Below are positions 1-12,379 of a stretch of DNA of 64,000 bases, piece after piece. The stretch lies in contig JAQISU010000098.1 in NCBI GenBank assembly GCA_029339505.1, positions 62,001-126,000 on the forward strand. The letters are read 5' to 3'. Both the position numbers and the translations under genes were made by a program. The DNA comes from Unio delphinus. Lineage: Eukaryota; Mollusca; Bivalvia; Unionida; Unionidae. The first letter of the stretch is position 1. Each line of letters opens with the position of its first letter. Below the pieces are notes generated by a model. That model was not told the DNA's origin, did not search any database, and saw only the letters and a program-made list of their open reading frames with translations.

Positions 1-1460
1 AGGGTAAGCTATAAAAATCGAATAAAAATGAACCACTAGCTGAAAACCTTCACAGGATTATCTTATCTAGATGAGTATATATTGGATTAGTTTCCACGCT
101 GAATATGATTAAAAAAGAAACGAGTCTCTTCCGTCAGTATCCATGGTAACATAAACAACTCCTGAAATAAAATCACTCAAAAATATGGAAGGAACATTTC
201 AATGTGTTTAGTCATATTGTTACAAAATTAAGTTTAGAAATTCATGTAACATGTAGTTATATTTAGCATATGTTTAATAATTCGTTAAATTTGATAACTT
301 ATACAGTATGCAATAAAACCTGAACAATTTAGAAGTTTTCGTGGGACTCTTATTTTAATAATATCAAATCGTAATATACGTCTTCATGGCATATGAATGA
401 TACAAAATACATTTTTATCAATAATTTAATATAAACAAATAACTGCGAAATTCTTTTAAGGTTTAAAAAGTGAAACTTTTTTTAAATCTATTTTCAGCAC
501 GCTGTTTCCATCGCAACCAGCAATTGAACACAATATTTTGTCAGAAATGGAATAGCTCCTTCTCATACATGTGTCATTGTTTTATGGTAATTAGTGGATT
601 AATGACAAAAAATGGTACTCCTATATTCGATACCGATATAATATTTAATTTACTCGTTTAAACTCGCCGAAAAGTCTTATAGAGACTTTTTCCAAGCATG
701 GCAATTATGTTTAAGGTAGCGCCACTTCAGACATACGTCATCAACAAGGTTATATCTTTTATTATTTTTACAAGAATGATATTACGGCGGAGAAAAACTC
801 TGAAGATAGCAGTATACATATTGATTATTATCAGAGTAATGAGTTTTTGATTGTTAGATCACGTCTTGTCAGCACTAGAAAATTCCGATCATGATTTATG
901 ATGCTGACAAGACGTTATCTGTAGGTCAAGCCCAAGTTACAACGATGCTGAATTTTTGGGTACATATCTATCAATTTTCATAAAGGTTAATAAGATCAGT
1001 CGCGTAAGGGGTGGATGTGGGTGCAAGCCCAATAGGTGCACATTTCCATTAACCATGCGATATTTGGATAGACCTAAAATTATTTTCGCTACTTGAATAA
1101 ATTGATGCTTATGGATAAGTGAAAAACGATACGTATTGCTCAACATGTCAACCTTTTAAAAGGAACTGCATCTTAAATCATTAACCAAATTACATATTGA
1201 TCATATTCTATGCGCATGAATATCGCAGTTGTACGAACGAAGCGCATGTACACTGTCAATAACATGAATTCTAGGATGTATGATGCCGACAGACTTGTAT
1301 GTGATTTATAGTTCTTGTGCATTGGTCAAGATTTGCGGGAGATTTCATCTTAAATGCATATATGTTCCAATCCAGGACCAGACTGACAGCGATCGAACTG
1401 TTTCTGACGATAAATTGTGAAAGTCTCCGACATGTACTTGGCATCGGAATGACAACATTC
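1..1460. other. No gene recognised
   Basis: AT-rich single-copy-looking sequence. Only short open frames (63-69 codons) with no domain or splice context that I recognise. Confidence 0.6.
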
Positions 1461-1510
1461 ATTTTAACAGTTATTTACAGCAGGATTGGACATATTGTTG
1501 GAACTTGATG

Positions 1511-1900
1511 TCAATCACTGATCTCGAACAGGATATGAATTATGTCCCTCACAGTATCTCGAACAGGATATCAATGATATGTCCCTGACATTATCTCGAA
1601 CAGGATATCAATGATATGTCCCTCACAGTATCTCAACAGGATATCAATGATATGTCCCTCACAGTATCTCAACAGGATATTAATGATATGTCCTTCACAG
1701 TATCTCGAACAGGATATAAATGATAAGTCCCTTACAGTATCTCGAACAGGATATAAATGATATGACCCTCACAGTATCTCATCAGGATATAAATGATAAG
1801 TCCCTTACAGTATCTCGAACAGGATATAAATAAGTCCCTTACAGTATCTCAACAGGATATCAATGATATGAACCTCACAGTATTTCGAATAGGATATCGG
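1511..1900. repeat. Minisatellite, about 36-bp unit, about 10 copies
   Basis: Units contain CGAACAGGATATCAATGATA and TGTCCCTCACAGTATCT, with variants lacking four bases. Confidence 0.9.
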
Positions 1901-2118
1901 TGACATGCTAGTTTTTCCTCTGCAAACTACTTACATGCAAACTATCGTAAATAAATTGCATTTGTAGCGTTTAAAAGCGTGCTTTGCCTTAAGTAATTAT
2001 TGACTTTTACTTTCAGCTACTAGGTAACTTGCTTCCGTGTATCATACTTAGCAAGGGAATTACATTATTTTTGACAATTATTTACTACGGGATTGAACAA
2101 ATTGTTGGAACTTGTCGT
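1875..2118. repeat. Dispersed direct repeat, copy 1
   Basis: GGATATCGGTGACATGCTAG, then CTTAAGTAATTATTGACTTT, then CTACTAGGTAACTTGCTTC recur in diverged form at 2925-3110. The last 45 bp (near 2074-2118, ATTGTTGGAACTTG) also resemble 1465-1510. Confidence 0.7.
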
Positions 2119-2550
2119 TCTTCGCGAACATAGAACACAAGCTCGAAGTGATTCAAACCAAATGCCTGCGACGCATCATGAGGATCATCTGGCCAAACAC
2201 GATCTCATCTCAAATGAGGAACTTCGGCACAGAGCGGGTGCAAGCACCATCTCTGAGATCATTTCAACTCGGCGATGGAGATGGCTCGGCCATGTCTGCA
2301 GAATGCCCCCTGACTCACTACCAAGGGTGGCAATGAGATGGACCCCACAGGGGAAAAGGAACCGTGGCAGACCCAAAGAGACCTGGTGACGAACAGAGAC
2401 CTGGTGACGAACAGTGGAGAGAGACCTTAAGACCAGAGGCCTCACCTATCAATCCGCCCCAGTAATAGCTGTCGACAGATGTAAATGGTGCTCCCTTGCT
2501 GTTGCCTCGAGCACCAGACGGCGCAGAGAGGATTGATTGATTGATTGATT
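2093..2550 (+). mobile_element. Non-LTR retrotransposon 3' end (C-terminal ORF remnant) with GATT tail
   Basis: Frames on the plus strand give LRRIMRIIWPNTIS, then NEELRHRAGASTISEI, RRWRWLGHVCRMPPDS, RVAMRWTPQGKRNRGRPKETW and, after a TGA, RTVERDLKTRG, ending in TGA at 2534-2536. This is the conserved post-RT C-terminal block of a LINE family common in invertebrates. There is a frameshift near 2212. An 18-bp tandem duplication at about 2378-2413 repeats the TGG-TGA junction. The copy ends in four GATT units (2529-2548), a typical simple-repeat LINE tail. It is a different family member from the LINE at 5955-7818. Confidence 0.85.
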
Positions 2551-2924
2551 ATTGTTTATGAATCTTAAATGTTTAACACTTATAAGATTCGGCGTTTGCA
2601 AAAATTCGACCAAAGACTTCTTATCTTTCCAAAATAATAGTATTACTAGTTAGTATCTTAGTACCTATTTTGGGAAATATAAAAAAACTATAATTGTAGA
2701 GTTGGAAATATCTTGTTTAGTGCGTCTCATTTCGAGTCCAAAATCTGCTAAAGAAAGATAATTTGGATATTTCTTTTAATGTTTATAATTATTGCAATTT
2801 CCATTTAAACAAAACCAAAACATTCACTTTTCACTTGGAAAACAAGCTATTCCCAAAAACATGCAGACATATATTTTTGCACCGTTTGACAGTATGTTTG
2901 TTTCTCAGGTTGTCCTTCAGTCCA

Positions 2925-3110
2925 TCATAGTATCTCAAAAAGGATTTCGGTGACATTCTATTTTTTCCCACTGCTTTTCACTTTAATATAGGCATACAAC
3001 TCGCATGCAAAATGTATATAAATTACATTTAATAGTGTGATTTTCCTTAAGTAATTATTGACATTCACTCTCAAATAAAGCTCTTACTAGGTTACTTACT
3101 TCTATGAGTC
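2925..3110. repeat. Dispersed direct repeat, copy 2
   Basis: GGATTTCGGTGACATTCTAT, then CTTAAGTAATTATTGACATT and TTACTAGGTTACTTACTTC match copy 1 in order. Confidence 0.7.
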
Positions 3111-4633
3111 TTCTTATAATAAAATATTTAACTACTACAAAGTTTTCGGTGATGTTGTTTTAGGTATCCACTTGAAAAATGACGATGGGAGGGATTGCAA
3201 AAATGGATAGAAAATGCACCTTATAGGAGAGATACTATTGGAGATGATTTCCATTTATTATTACAAAACCATAATTTTTATTAGACTTAATACTTTGAAA
3301 TTTGAACATATTATGGATCTGAAAAATGACATACAGTTAAAACAAGTATGCATGCATTGTAATATTACACTAAACTTTTTCTTACTCCAATAACGAGCAA
3401 CTTATTTTATTTGTTAATTGTCACCCTCTTATTAAGAGGAGTAGTTAATTGGATTTAGCTACGTTAACTAGGGAATGACCTCCTTCGATATTATGACCCG
3501 GTGTGAGTGAAAGGTATAATATCAATAAAGAACTGGGCAAGATTATTGGGAAGAAATAATGCAATACGAGCACTCTTGGAAAAGAAAAAATAGCAAATTT
3601 AATCAAGCAAATTAATAAAGGTAATTTCAATTCAACTTTAATGATATAACAGGACTTATTAGCAGTGTCTAATTTGGAAGTATTACATCATCATAACGAG
3701 TGGCGAATAGAGCGCAATGTCCACGACTAATTGCATAACCTTCCCCTTGACTGTGTGCTAGCTTTCCATATTTCCTCGAGTCTTCCTTTTCCGACTGTCT
3801 CGTCCTTCTTGGACTTCCTATATTTTACTCTCTACTCGTCACTTTTCCCTTTCGGATCTCACTCGTCACTTCTCTCTTTTTTTCGGACTCTGGTTCCGGA
3901 CTGTCTAGTCCCCTCTCCCTTGGAAAACTGTTTCCTTAAAGGACAAATGTATCCCTACATTGCTACATCTTCCACTTTCTATATGTATATAAAATCCCTT
4001 CAGTTATGTTACTCAGAATAAAATCCATTCAGACATTGCTTAAAGTCAACCTACGGTAGCACCTTGCCCTAAATTACCACGTGACCTCTCTATCGAAAAT
4101 TTACCGTATGCTACTTCATGTTCCATTACTATTGCACAAAATTAAGATCCTTACTAACTTTCAGATTATGTAAACATTACAAAAGCAAATATAATAGGTA
4201 GTTATCTTTAACTCAAGATAATCAGTATCGTCCTAACAGACAAATCAAATTATTTCATATTTATTCATATATAAATTTGGCACTTGTGATCATTTGGATT
4301 GCATGCAATCACTTCTGCTAACGAACTTAATAACTTTTTGTAAAAAAAAAAAAATAATATCCCGTCAATTTCATTGAATCGTGACAATGTTCCCTTTGAA
4401 ATTGTAATACTGATATGGAAGAAATTAGTACAAAGGTCGAAATTACCCTTCCCAAATACTCTCCTGGTCTAAATGTGATAAAATATATAAGCTCGGCTGA
4501 TTCAACTTTAAAGTTCATTGCTTATTAGAAATTCGATAATTCACAGTAATTATTATATTTTCGTGTGTCGATGTACAATATATATGAATGAAATATATGT
4601 TTGTTAGTGCATTGTTTTTCTCGTGTCTTCGTT

Positions 4634-4636
<3 letters not shown>
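3111..4636. other. No gene recognised
   Basis: AT-rich sequence. The 96-codon frame at 3731-4021 is a CT-rich low-complexity Ser/Leu/Phe translation and is not supported as coding. Confidence 0.55.

Positions 4637-4719
<83 letters not shown>
4637..4719. repeat. CT dinucleotide array
   Basis: About 41 CT units. Open frames crossing it on both strands (Ser-Leu or Arg-Glu runs) are artefacts. Confidence 0.97.
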
Positions 4720-4721
<2 letters not shown>

Positions 4722-5244
4722 ACGAGTTGGTGACATCAAGGACAGGGTGATCAATGATTATAATGCACTTGCAATCGAGTACGGAATAGATGAAAACTGG
4801 AGAGCTGTTAATTTTAAAAGAGAAATTAATACAAAGATGAAAAGTATTAGCAAGTCAGAATACTATTAATTCTTTAAAAAAAAAAACACGTCATAAACTA
4901 CATCGTATATCTTGTGGTCTTTATAACCGATCTGATAAATGTGGTAAGAATTCTTAAAATCCTTTGAAGAGATCGTTTATACTCTCTAATATATAATTAG
5001 ACATTATGACTTCCGTTAAACGCTAACATATGTGCATAGAAGATATCTCATAAACTTTCAATTTCTTATATACAATTTTGAATAAGATATCTTATAAGGA
5101 TTATAAAATATGAAAATATGTCTTACAAACTATGATAGAAAAGTTTCCAAAATGTCATAGTATCGATGTACTGATACCCATGCAAAACTCGTCAAAACCA
5201 AAAGGGTAGGAGTTAAGAGAAAATGAGCAACTACTTTCGTCATA

Positions 5245-5954
5245 TTATAAACCCAGTACCCACTGGCAGATCACTGTCTACCCGTTGACAGATCAAAGTG
5301 TACCCACCAGCAGATCAACGTCTACCTGCTTACATATCAAACTGCGACACCTGCATATTTTTGTCTGCCTGGCGACAGATCGAAGTTTATCCACTGGAAG
5401 AAAAAGTTCTGGGAACTGACTGATAAAGGTCTTTCATCATGCATATTAAGGTTTATTTACTGACAGATCAAGGTCTACTCATTGTTAGATTAAGACAGAT
5501 TTACCCAATGACAGATCTTAGATCTTCCCATAAACACAGGTTCTCGACGCGAGCTTGATATGAAGAAAAAAAAAACAATAATCTAAAGGAAAAAAATCAT
5601 ACAGAGTGACAAAAATACATTAGATTACCCGTATGACCCATTTTGACATAGGACCCTCTCTATTATACTATATAAAAAGATAAGGTACGTAACTTCCAAA
5701 TACTTGGTTCCACCCACGACCCTCGATTTACTTCTGCTATTTCCGTATTTAAAAGAACACGACCGTTCTCTGTGACTTGTTTTACTCCTGAGATATTTTT
5801 CTATTCATCAAGCCATAATTAACTTTTCTACGTTGTACCACACTAAAGTTACGGCTTCCGAACGTGCGATTTTCGCGAATTTTTCCTCTTGGGACAAGTG
5901 CGAGCTTTTGTGACAACCGGTGAAAAGAGTTACATGTACTATGTTTGCGGCTCT
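5245..5954. mobile_element. Left arm of a long foldback (inverted-repeat) element, outer part
   Basis: This stretch is the inverted counterpart of about 8172-8830, with most positions matching across roughly 650 bp. Examples are GGACCCTCTCTATTATACTA here against its inverse near 8460-8480, and GCACGTTCGGAAGCCG-type sequence near 5855-5870 against 8262-8280. The outer 280 bp of the arm is an array of degenerate units of about 30 bp built on TGACAGATCAAGGTCTACC, as in foldback transposons with tandem repeats in their arms. No transposase is encoded. Outer borders and target duplication are not resolved. Confidence 0.85.
5946..5954. repeat. Target-site duplication, LINE 3' side
   Basis: TGCGGCTCT here repeats at 7819-7827. 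Without the LINE and one TSD copy, the left foldback arm becomes continuous and matches the right arm across this point, confirming the insertion. Confidence 0.85.
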
Positions 5955-7818
5955 CATCGTCATAATCAGTCTCTTGAACTAGTGTGGTCGTTGAGGCATT
6001 GTGCTGCTGAACATCTGACCAGTTCCCTCCACTTGTCCCGATCATGTGCCAATGCCTGTGTCTCCGCAAAACTTTTCCTAGTCCTTTCTGTGATGTTGTC
6101 AGTCCACTTTTGTCTCTGTCTACCTCTCCTTCTGCCACCTTGGACATTGCTCTGCAGTACTGTTGTGGATAGACTGTTGGCTCTAGTGACATGGCCATAC
6201 CCTTTAAGCTTTCTCTTTTTGACAGTAGTGAGCAGGTTTTCATAATGGCCTACTTTATGCCTGATGGTGTTACGCACTTCTTCATTTGTGATGTGGTCCA
6301 TGTAAGAGATGTCAAGAATAGTTATGTAGCATCTCATTTTAAGTGCCTGGATTTTTCGTTGTAATTCTGCTGTCAGGGTTCAGGCCTAACATGAATACAG
6401 AAAGACTGAGATGACTAGTGCTCTCAATAGTCTGATTTTAGTTTTCAGACAGATATTCTTGTCTCTCCAGATGGGTCTTAGCTTTGACATAGCTGCCGTT
6501 GTTTGCGCTGCTCGTGACATTTCTGCTCTTGATCCCTCTTCGGTGATTATGGAACCAAGATATTTGAATTGGCCCACTGTTTCAAGTTCCTGTCCTCTGA
6601 CTTTAATCTTGGTTGAGATTTGTTTGTCACTATTTGTCATCAGCTTTGTCTTCTCAGCGCTTATCTCCATGTCAAATCTGGAAGATGTTTCATCCCGGTT
6701 CTTCACTTCGGTGGCCAGCTCATCTTCACTGCCTGACAGCCCATCAATGTCGTCTGCAAAGCGTAGGTTGGTGATGTTACGCCCTCCAATGTTGACTGTC
6801 CCACGGTGGTTTTCCAGGGCTTCACTCATGATACACTTTAAGTAGATGTTGAAAAGCGTGGGTGACAGGAGACAGCCTTGACTTATTCCAACTTTTGTCT
6901 TAAACCAGTCCCCCACTGAACCTTGAGCAATTTCTGCGCTGGTAGCCTTGGCATATAGCTGCTTGATGGTGTTGATCAACTTTTGACCCATGTTGTACTT
7001 CTTCATTGTGGCCCACATTGCCTCATGCCACACTCTGTCAAACGCCTTTTTAAAATCTATGAACACATTCTAGATGTCTTGTTGATGTTGCAAGTACTTT
7101 TCACACAGAACCCTAAGATTGAATATATCTTCTGTTGTGCTTCTTCCACTCCGGAACCCTGCCTGTTCTTCAGCGATTATTTCTTCTGCTTGTGGGTTCG
7201 GTCTATTCAAGATGATCTTCATCATCACCTTACTAGCATGGTTGATCAAACTGATAGTTCTGTAATTTTGGCACAGTTGGAGATTGCCTTTTTTTGGGAA
7301 GTGTTATAATCAGTGAATGAGTCCACTGTGTTGGCCATTCGCCTGTCTGCCAGATCTTGTTGCAGATTTTTGTTAGTAGCTCTATCACTGATTCCCCACC
7401 ATTTTTGCTAAGTTCAGCTGGGATGTTGTCTACTCCAGCTGCCTTCCCATTCTTCGGTGCTCTTATTGCTGACTCCACATCTTCTTTGAGAATGGGGAAA
7501 TCATCATCATTTGTGGAGTTTTGAACTTCAAGCACCTCTGGGTCTCCTGTGGACGGATGGTTGTAGAGTTCTTTACAATACTCAGTCCATCTTTCTGCAA
7601 TGTCACTTGCTTCTGTGAGGCATTTTCCATTTTCATTTTGAATGGTACTGACTCGGGGTTGCTTCTGTCTGGTGAGGTCTTTAACAATTTGGAATGCCTT
7701 TTTGCGGTTATTCTTTATCAGACTGCTCTCTATTTCTGTGCATTTTTGTCCAATCCAATCTTATTTTGCTTTCTTCAAGTTTTTTTCTGATATTCTTGTT
7801 TATTTCTCGGTACTCAAC
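5955..7818 (-). mobile_element. 5'-truncated non-LTR retrotransposon (LINE) fragment with RT
   Basis: 1,864 bp on the minus strand. Conceptual translation in shifting frames gives the linker and fingers of a reverse transcriptase (KNGKAAGVDNIPAEL, then NHPSTGDPE upstream), a palm (FIDFKKAFDRVWHEAMW, GISQGCLLSPTLFNIY, and the catalytic FADD at about 6740-6755), the thumb (QFKYLGSIITEEG) and the C-terminal GRRRGRQRQKWTDNI and FAETQALAHDRDKW region ending near 5966. A TAG at about 7069 and frameshifts near 7300 and 6390 show it is dead. No endonuclease domain is present. It is flanked by the 9-bp direct repeat TGCGGCTCT (5946-5954 and 7819-7827), a target-site duplication. The clade was not determined. 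Confidence 0.92.
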
Positions 7819-7827
7819 TGCGGCTCT
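7819..7827. repeat. Target-site duplication, LINE 5' side
   Basis: Second copy of TGCGGCTCT. It joins directly to the continuation of the foldback arm (acgttacattaattcc), whose inverted partner is at about 8145-8175. Confidence 0.85.
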
Positions 7828-8830
7828 ACGTTACATTAATTCCTTAATTACATAACAGTGGTAAATTAAAAAGTAAGTTTTGACTTAATATTAACTCGAT
7901 TCAACTTTAGGAATCCCGCTTCATGGATGAATTAGACATTTTCTACTTCACTGCACATATCGTAAATAATCGACTCTATTTTCAAAACAGTTCAACTTTT
8001 AGGCACACGCGTCAACGCCGAAATATTATTGGCTCAAAAGTTTATACTTAAATAACATCCACGCATCAGATATTTCGGCGTTGACGTGTGTGCTAAAGTT
8101 GAATCGAGTTAATATTAAGTAAAAACTTACTTTTGCATTTACCACTGTTCTGTAATTAAAGAATTAATGTATCGTAGAGCCGCAAATATAGTACATGTAG
8201 CTCTTATCACTGGTTTTCACATGAGCTCGCACTTGTCCCTAGATGAAAAATTCGCGAAAATCGCACGTTTCGGAAGCCGTAACTTCAGTTTGGTACGATG
8301 TAGAAAAGTCAATTCTGGCTTGATGAATAGAAAAATATCTCAGGAGTAAAACAAGCCATAGAGAATGGTCGTGTGCTTTTAAATACGGAAATAGCAGAGG
8401 GAAATCGAGGATCATGGGTGGAACCAAGTATTTGGAAATTAAAAACCTTCTCTTTTTATATAGTATGATAGAGAGGGTCCTATGTCAAAATGGGTCATGG
8501 GGGTAATCTAAGGTATTTTTGTCACTGTATGTTTTTGTTCATTTAGATTATTGGTTTTTTTCTTCTTCACATCAAGCTCGTGTCGAGCACCTGTGCCCAT
8601 AAATAGATCAAAGTCTGCAGTATGATAGATCAAGGCATGTCCGCTGACAGATCAATGCATATTCAATGGCAGACCATGAGAGATTTACCTAATGGTAGAT
8701 CGTATATCTACCCGTGGACAGATCAATGTCTGCCTTCTGACAGATTAAGGCCTGCCAAACGGCAGATAAAGGTTGACTTACTGACAGATAGTAATCAGCG
8801 TGCATTATATACTATGAAATATCACGTATA
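7828..8830. mobile_element. Foldback element, loop and right arm
   Basis: 7828-7915 continues the left arm after the LINE and pairs with about 8088-8165. A second inner inverted pair, AGGCACACGCGTCAACGCCG (8001-8020) and its near-inverse (8072-8092), forms a tight hairpin. 8172-8600 pairs with the left arm outer part, and 8600-8790 carries the same GACAGATCAAGG-type subrepeats. Removing the LINE gives an element of about 1.7 kb that is almost entirely self-complementary. The 60-residue open frame at 8167-8349 is arm sequence and is not considered coding. Confidence 0.82.
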
Positions 8831-11184
8831 ATTTCAATTGTCCTCAATCAAGAATGAGATGAAAAAACAATGGAAAACACAAAAACTATTTTACATGAGA
8901 AGGAATGAGTAAATTATCAGTACAAATTAATTCCTAATTCGTTTCAAATTATTCAGAAATAAGTACTTACGTTGTTACATGAAAGTATACACTATGTAAT
9001 TGATTTATACAGGTATATTGACTACAACAATTCTGAACTTTTGCACAGGTTGTTTGCACTTTCATATTAGAAATCAATGAAACTCTGACCAGTGAATAGT
9101 TATATCAGAAAATTATAAAAGATCTAGGAGGAACCACTGACAGAGCAAAGTACCATATTTTTTTTAAATGTTTCTTAACTTTATCCTGACTTTAAAAATA
9201 TTGATGCAGCATGTCCATAACATCCATTCTTCCACCAGAGGTCTTGAATTTAATTTCAAAGGTGAAAAAGCATAACAAGCTAAAAAAATTGGCAATAGAG
9301 TTTTTATTTCACTTTAACTTTTATTTTACAAAAATAATTTGTCATTTTAAATTGCAAATAATGCAACATACTAAATACTGTTGTTCAGCAAGTATATATA
9401 TTTGATTGTAAGATGATGTTCATCAAATAAGTTGACACATGACATGTTAGATTGCAAATAAAATATGTTTTGATGGCTATTAAAAACAATGTGATTTTAC
9501 TCGAACAACAGAAAAAATCTATGCAATACATAAACAAAGAAAAGTTTAAAAAGCAGGTGAATTAAGCCAAAAAGTGGCCAACTCTTCTGTAAAAGAGTCA
9601 AAGAAAATCTAAAACGCTCTTATCATACAAATACAATAAGTTATAAACTTTACAAATACCATATGTACTAACTTATAAGTCAAGTCAAACTCCAAACAAC
9701 ACTGACCAAGGTCTGTTAAAGCATGATTCACTGGAAAATCATGGTCTATGTAGTTTGTTGTACTGGCTATTCCTAAAAAATTGCATTGATCCAGATTTGC
9801 CAGCACTTTATGTGACAGCAGATCTGGGTCTTTGCAGTTTGCAGGCTGGACTTGACTTATAAGCAAGGATATGTTGTAATGGTAGAATTATGAAATCACT
9901 GTGCAAATACTGTATGAATGAATCATGAAAACTTAATGTAGACATCCTGTATCACCACACTGGCAGCCATTAAACTGATGTAAAATCTACTTCAATCTAC
10001 TTCATTAAAAGTAAAAACAGTGACAGCAGCATGGGCTTAAGGTCTGGTTGCTTACTTCTGAATAAACAGATGTGGTTTCAACTTCATGATAAAAAAGGTC
10101 AATGAAAGGAACAAAGACAGACCTCTGTAGGTTTTATCTAATCTTTACTTTAAAACAAAGGAGCATCTTGGTTTGCATGGATCTATGTGACAACAAGTGA
10201 TTTTTGTCAAATCCTTATTGAAAAAAGAACAATCCTTGGCTCAAACAGGCCCAAGTGACCACAAGTACAACCTAAGTGACCTAAGTGACCACAAGTACAA
10301 CTTATCCCATTCTTACCAAAGAAAACCCAGTTCTAAATACAAAATCAACATCACAAAAAAGACTTGGTTTTTCCTGACCATGGTGGCCTCAAATGGGTTT
10401 TATCTAAACCTTATTGAATAATTGAAACACAAGATCATTATCATCAATAACAATTGACATTGGTTCTGATGGACTAGTATCGTTGTAACGGACAAAAAAG
10501 GCACATGCTTCCACAATGGTTTGAAAAAAACTGGTAACTGATAAAATAATTTCTGCTGATTCTATCTATCCCTTTATGACAGTCTGTAATGTAAGGAAAT
10601 TTGCACTATATTAATTATGACACTGGATTTTATTCCAAAAAAAGAGTTTCACAAGAGAAAAAATTTGTCTTTTAAACATCTGTTGAAGAAATACATAATT
10701 TAGAATAGAACAAAAAAGTTTTGAAAACTATTATATTATAAATTAGATGAATTTAAAATAGTAAAATTTAATAACCTCAAGTTTCATTTCTAAATTAGTC
10801 CATTATCAACAAATATGTCTTCATGGAACATGAATGCCCCCACCACAGTAGCCAAAATGCAAAACTTAATCACATTTTTAAAGATTTACACATGTATGAA
10901 TGATGAATTAACAAGGCTAACACTCTATGCCTCCACAGACTTCATGGAATGGCATAGAGAAGTTTTGATTAGAAAATTAATTCTGAATTCTGTCATGACA
11001 AAAAAATCATGTCAATTTGTAGCCCATCAAGGAAAATGTTTGCAGCAGTAAAATGAACAGATTATTGAAAGGAATATATACCCTGCAAGCATTCATACTG
11101 TTTAGTGGATACACATGAAATGAGATCAGATTTGTATTATGTATTAAATAATGCATTAGATTCAATGAGACACTTCACATCAAT
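8831..11184. other. Intergenic, one MITE, no gene recognised
   Basis: Apart from the MITE at 9657-9877 and a short direct repeat at 10250-10300 (GTGACCACAAGTACAAC twice), I see only AT-rich sequence. It lies downstream of the G-alpha stop. Confidence 0.55.
9657..9877. mobile_element. Palindromic MITE, family 1, copy A
   Basis: Left end TACCATATGTACTAACTTAT, right end the near-inverse. Interior halves carry the family sequence AACTGCAAAC and CAGACCCAGATCTG in inverted orientation. The family consensus terminus is TACYGTATATACTYGC followed by TTATAAGTC. TA at each border suggests a TA target, as for Tc1/mariner-type MITEs (inference). Confidence 0.8.
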
Positions 11185-11660
11185 GAGTCAAGTAGGTTAT
11201 ACACTACACACCAACTGGTCAAGTGGTTTTACACTATGCATTAATAAGTCAAGTGGGTTATACACTACACATCAACTGGTCATGTAGGTAATAAACTACA
11301 CATCCACTGGTCAATTGGGTTATACACTAAACATCAACCAGTCAAGTGGTTATACACTGCATATAATCCGGTCAAGTGAGTGATATACTACACATCCACT
11401 GGTCAAGTGGGTAATACACTACACATCAACTGGTCAAGTGGGTTATACACTACACATCAACCAGTCAAGTGGGTTATGCACTACATGTTAACTGGTCAAA
11501 TGAGTGATATGTTACACATCAACCATTCAAGTGGGTTGTACACTGCACATCAAATAGTCAAGTGGGTTATACACTACACATCAACCAGTCAAGTGGGTTA
11601 TGCACTACACATCAACCAGTCAAGTGGGTTAAGCACTACACATCAACCAGTCAAGCATGC
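11185..11660. repeat. Minisatellite, about 31-bp unit, about 15 copies
   Basis: Units read GTCAAGTGGGTTATACACTA then CACATCAACCA with frequent substitutions. Confidence 0.9.
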
Positions 11661-12379
11661 CATCACATACAAAGCATGATGATTCATTACAAAGACTAGA
11701 AATTTGTTTCAATCTGAATGACTGTTTTAAATAATGAGGCTCTGAAACCAAAATCTAACTTAAATAAAACTATTACCTACTTTATGTACACTTACATAAA
11801 ACATGATTTATGCCTAAACAAAAGCCTAATAGATAAAACTATAATACATTGGGATGGGATAATGAACAAAATAACAAAGGATAATAACAATGAAAGATTA
11901 TCGAGCTCAAAAACTTGAAAATTCAGGTTGATGTCAATAAAGCATTTTTGTGCAAAACAAGTGAGCAATTCTATGATTAATAAATGTCCAAATAAGGAAT
12001 GACTAACTGGACCTTTACAATTGGTACTGGACAGAGTATAATAATAGGTCAACATCAGTATCTTCTAAACATGACCATAATATGTATGTGTGTTTTATGT
12101 TTCTCAGCAATCCACTAAATACAACAAAAGCAGCTGCATTAACACATTTCTGTCAACTCTTACCAAAATTTGTGATAGCATAAAGATTTGTCAATATGTC
12201 CATTTTCAAATCATAAATATATCATGTACCAAGTTACATAGTGAGTCATACAAAATGTACTCAAGTCATAAGATTAAATCTCCCACAGCATTAAACTGCA
12301 GGACAAAAAGGGTGATAACTCTTACAACAGCAGTAATTTGTCAGTTATTCAACTTGTGATGATAAACATAATATGTTAA

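Noticed and set aside
4588..4869. 93-codon frame through the CT array, ending in DIKDRVINDYNALAIEYGID and more
   Set aside because: The first half is microsatellite. The last 45 residues look protein-like but I recognise no family, so no gene is called.
5889..6845. Plus-strand open frames of 118 and 144 codons
   Set aside because: Opposite-strand shadows of the minus-strand LINE reverse transcriptase.
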